Made by a program: the position numbers and the translations under genes. Below, piece after piece: positions 63,801-64,000 of a stretch of DNA of 64,000 nucleotides (its first letter is position 1; each line of letters begins with the position of its first letter). The notes below the pieces were generated by a model. That model did not search any database and had not been told where the DNA came from. It was given only the letters and a program-made list of their open reading frames with translations. Origin of the DNA: Streptomyces cylindrosporus. GTDB taxonomy: Bacteria > Actinomycetota > Actinomycetes > Streptomycetales > Streptomycetaceae. The stretch spans positions 248,001-312,000 of the forward strand of contig NZ_JALDAY010000005.1 in assembly GCF_022698165.1 (NCBI RefSeq), read 5' to 3'.

Positions 63801-64000
63801 TCCTCGCCGACGAGGTCGCCTCCGGGCACACCCCGGCCGACCTCGCCGTCCTCATGGAGCGCCTCGACTCCGTGTGGAACGCGCTCGCCTTCGACGCGCC
63901 CTGGAAGTCGGCGCAGGAGAAGGAGAACGCGCGCGTGGCGCTCGAACGCTTCCTGAAGTGGCACGTCATGGACCGCACCGGACGCACGCCGGTGGCCAGC
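60803..64000 (+). CDS. adnA: AdnA-like UvrD-family helicase-nuclease (3' end missing)
   Basis: The frame starts at GTG 60803 and runs off the end of the window, giving 1066 residues so far. UvrD/Rep motifs are in order: GPGTGKTTT (Walker A, near residue 58), TFHSF, VLVDEYQDTD (Walker B), GDPDQSIYAFRGAD, and in the second half LMTAHRSKGLEW and RLFYVAATRARERLVV. A ~130-residue acidic Gly-rich linker (about 466-595) interrupts the motor. The C-terminal part seen here (SGSALDQLANTCALQWFLGR) begins a RecB-like nuclease domain. In mycobacteria adnA and adnB form the AdnAB double-strand-break resection complex; adnB should follow just outside the window. Confidence 0.92.
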   Translation, partial: MSSSSSTRRLPHPQVRQGNRGAYRLVRTPPARPDPPRLDAAQRSVVDHKDGPLLVLAGPGTGKTTTLVESVAARIARGGDPERILVLTFSRKAAVELRDRMALRMGAARAPWATTFHSFCYALVRAHQDSELFVEPLRLLSGPEQDVAVRELLAGQPDLERLGLAHVRWPDDLRACLTTRGFADEVRAVLARSRELGLDPGALDAFARGIGRPDWRAAAAFLAEYLDVLDLQGVLDYAELVHRAVLLARRPEVAEKLAAQYDAVLVDEYQDTDAAQVRLLHALAGGGRTLVAYGDPDQSIYAFRGADVNGILEFPHAFTRVDGSPAPVEVLRTSRRSGAALLAGTRLLTQRMPLTRLPAEKVRAHRELAPVRDGGRIEVYTYPTAGTELDNVADILRRAHLEDGVPWREMAVLVRAGSRTIPTVRRALTAAGVPLDIDGDDLPLRHEPAVAPLLTALRAVATAEAADAGPRARGEGADVAPAAEGGQDTPDGGQDGAAGAPGRDERDAPEAAEGGERDAAEPVDGGEGGAAESLDGGERGAAEAPTSDEREAPEGDERDAAAPVDGGEGDAAEALDGGGRDATDSVDGGEGGSAGAVAPCWLDTETALTLLASPLGGMDAADLRRLGRALRDEERAAGNALPPPSDELLARALAEPERLAVHDPAYARGAQRLGALLRKARERLAGGGTAEEALWELWEGTPWPGRLERSARRGGAAGRNADRDLDAVCALFATAARAEERTGGRGALNFLEEIDAEDIAADTLTRRAVRPDAVRLMTAHRSKGLEWRLVVVAGVQEGLWPDLRRRGSLLEADRIGRDGLAEPLTPGALLAEERRLFYVAATRARERLVVTAVKAPADDGDQPSRFLTELGVEPKDVTGRPRRPLSVAALVAELRATTVDPRVSDTLREAAAHRLARLAALADEDGRPLVPSAHPYRWWGMWDPTESKVPLRNRDQPVVLSGSALDQLANTCALQWFLGREVKADAPATAAQGFGNVVHVLADEVASGHTPADLAVLMERLDSVWNALAFDAPWKSAQEKENARVALERFLKWHVMDRTGRTPVAS
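62200..62588 (+). repeat. Degenerate acidic repeat region inside adnA
   Basis: Imperfect ~13-codon repeats (of the type VDGGEGGAAESLDGGERGAA) encode an acidic Gly/Glu/Asp-rich insert inside the helicase motor domain. Confidence 0.8.

Noticed and set aside
1..64000. Mobile elements, prophage genes or CRISPR array
   Set aside because: No transposase, integrase, phage structural genes, terminal inverted repeats or regularly spaced repeats were seen; all tandem repeats are in-frame protein repeats.

Overview
The window is a gene-dense, very GC-rich actinobacterial chromosome segment, almost certainly Streptomyces. The evidence is third-position GC bias throughout, GTG and TTG starts, stop/start overlaps, and the gene order itself. 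No rRNA, tRNA, CRISPR array, insertion sequence or phage module was seen. The DNA is a core-region backbone carrying two synteny blocks also known from Mycobacterium, with Streptomyces-type insertions between them.

Block 1 (about 4.8-25.6 kb) follows the mycobacterial order fdx - dapC - dapE - LOG protein - folP2 - DivIVA-like protein - tag - DUF3117 - divergent O-methyltransferase / sigE - anti-sigma (rseA) - htrA - tatB - mrp - MgtE-N/CBS protein - corA. It joins lysine/peptidoglycan precursor synthesis (dapC, dapE; dapD is not in the window) to an envelope-stress module (ECF sigma factor, zinc anti-sigma factor, HtrA protease, TatB) and a magnesium group (CBS/MgtE-N protein, DUF1003 protein, CorA). 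It is preceded by an ABC exporter with a two-component system (0-2.8 kb) and a SirB1/GNAT pair.

The middle (26-33 kb) holds a SUFU-domain protein, an MFS exporter with an AT-rich operator-like promoter, a zinc-ribbon DUF, a PHP phosphoesterase, a MarC-family protein, a conserved 50-residue protein, a NYN-domain protein and an alpha/beta hydrolase.

Block 2 (33-41.7 kb and 52.6-64 kb) is the second mycobacterial order: DEAD-box helicase - ferritin-like protein - DUF3107 - TetR - DUF3152 ... moeZ ... alkyltransferase-like protein - adnA. About 10.8 kb is inserted between the DUF3152 gene and moeZ. The insertion is a complete peptide ABC transporter operon, preceded by a probable leaderless 30-codon peptide and an intrinsic-terminator-like hairpin, and then a compact cluster of a PelF/DUF3492-type glycosyltransferase, an unrecognised polytopic membrane protein, an NAD-dependent sugar epimerase and a spherulin-4-like glycosidase. 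This last cluster is the best candidate here for an undescribed system: a putative amino-sugar polysaccharide pathway parallel to Pel or galactosaminogalactan synthesis. After moeZ come two tandem secreted TAP-type peptidases and a 919-residue membrane/kinase-like/LPG-synthase-like fusion. The window ends inside adnA.

Further points of interest are two genes whose real start appears to be a non-canonical codon (ATT for the O-methyltransferase, CTG for the DEAD-box helicase), a sigma-E-type promoter in front of the sigma gene, a set of genes with a -10 hexamer placed exactly for leaderless transcripts, a perfect 101-bp internal duplication in the helicase tail, and clustered CA(CG)nTG palindromes restricted to the right half.
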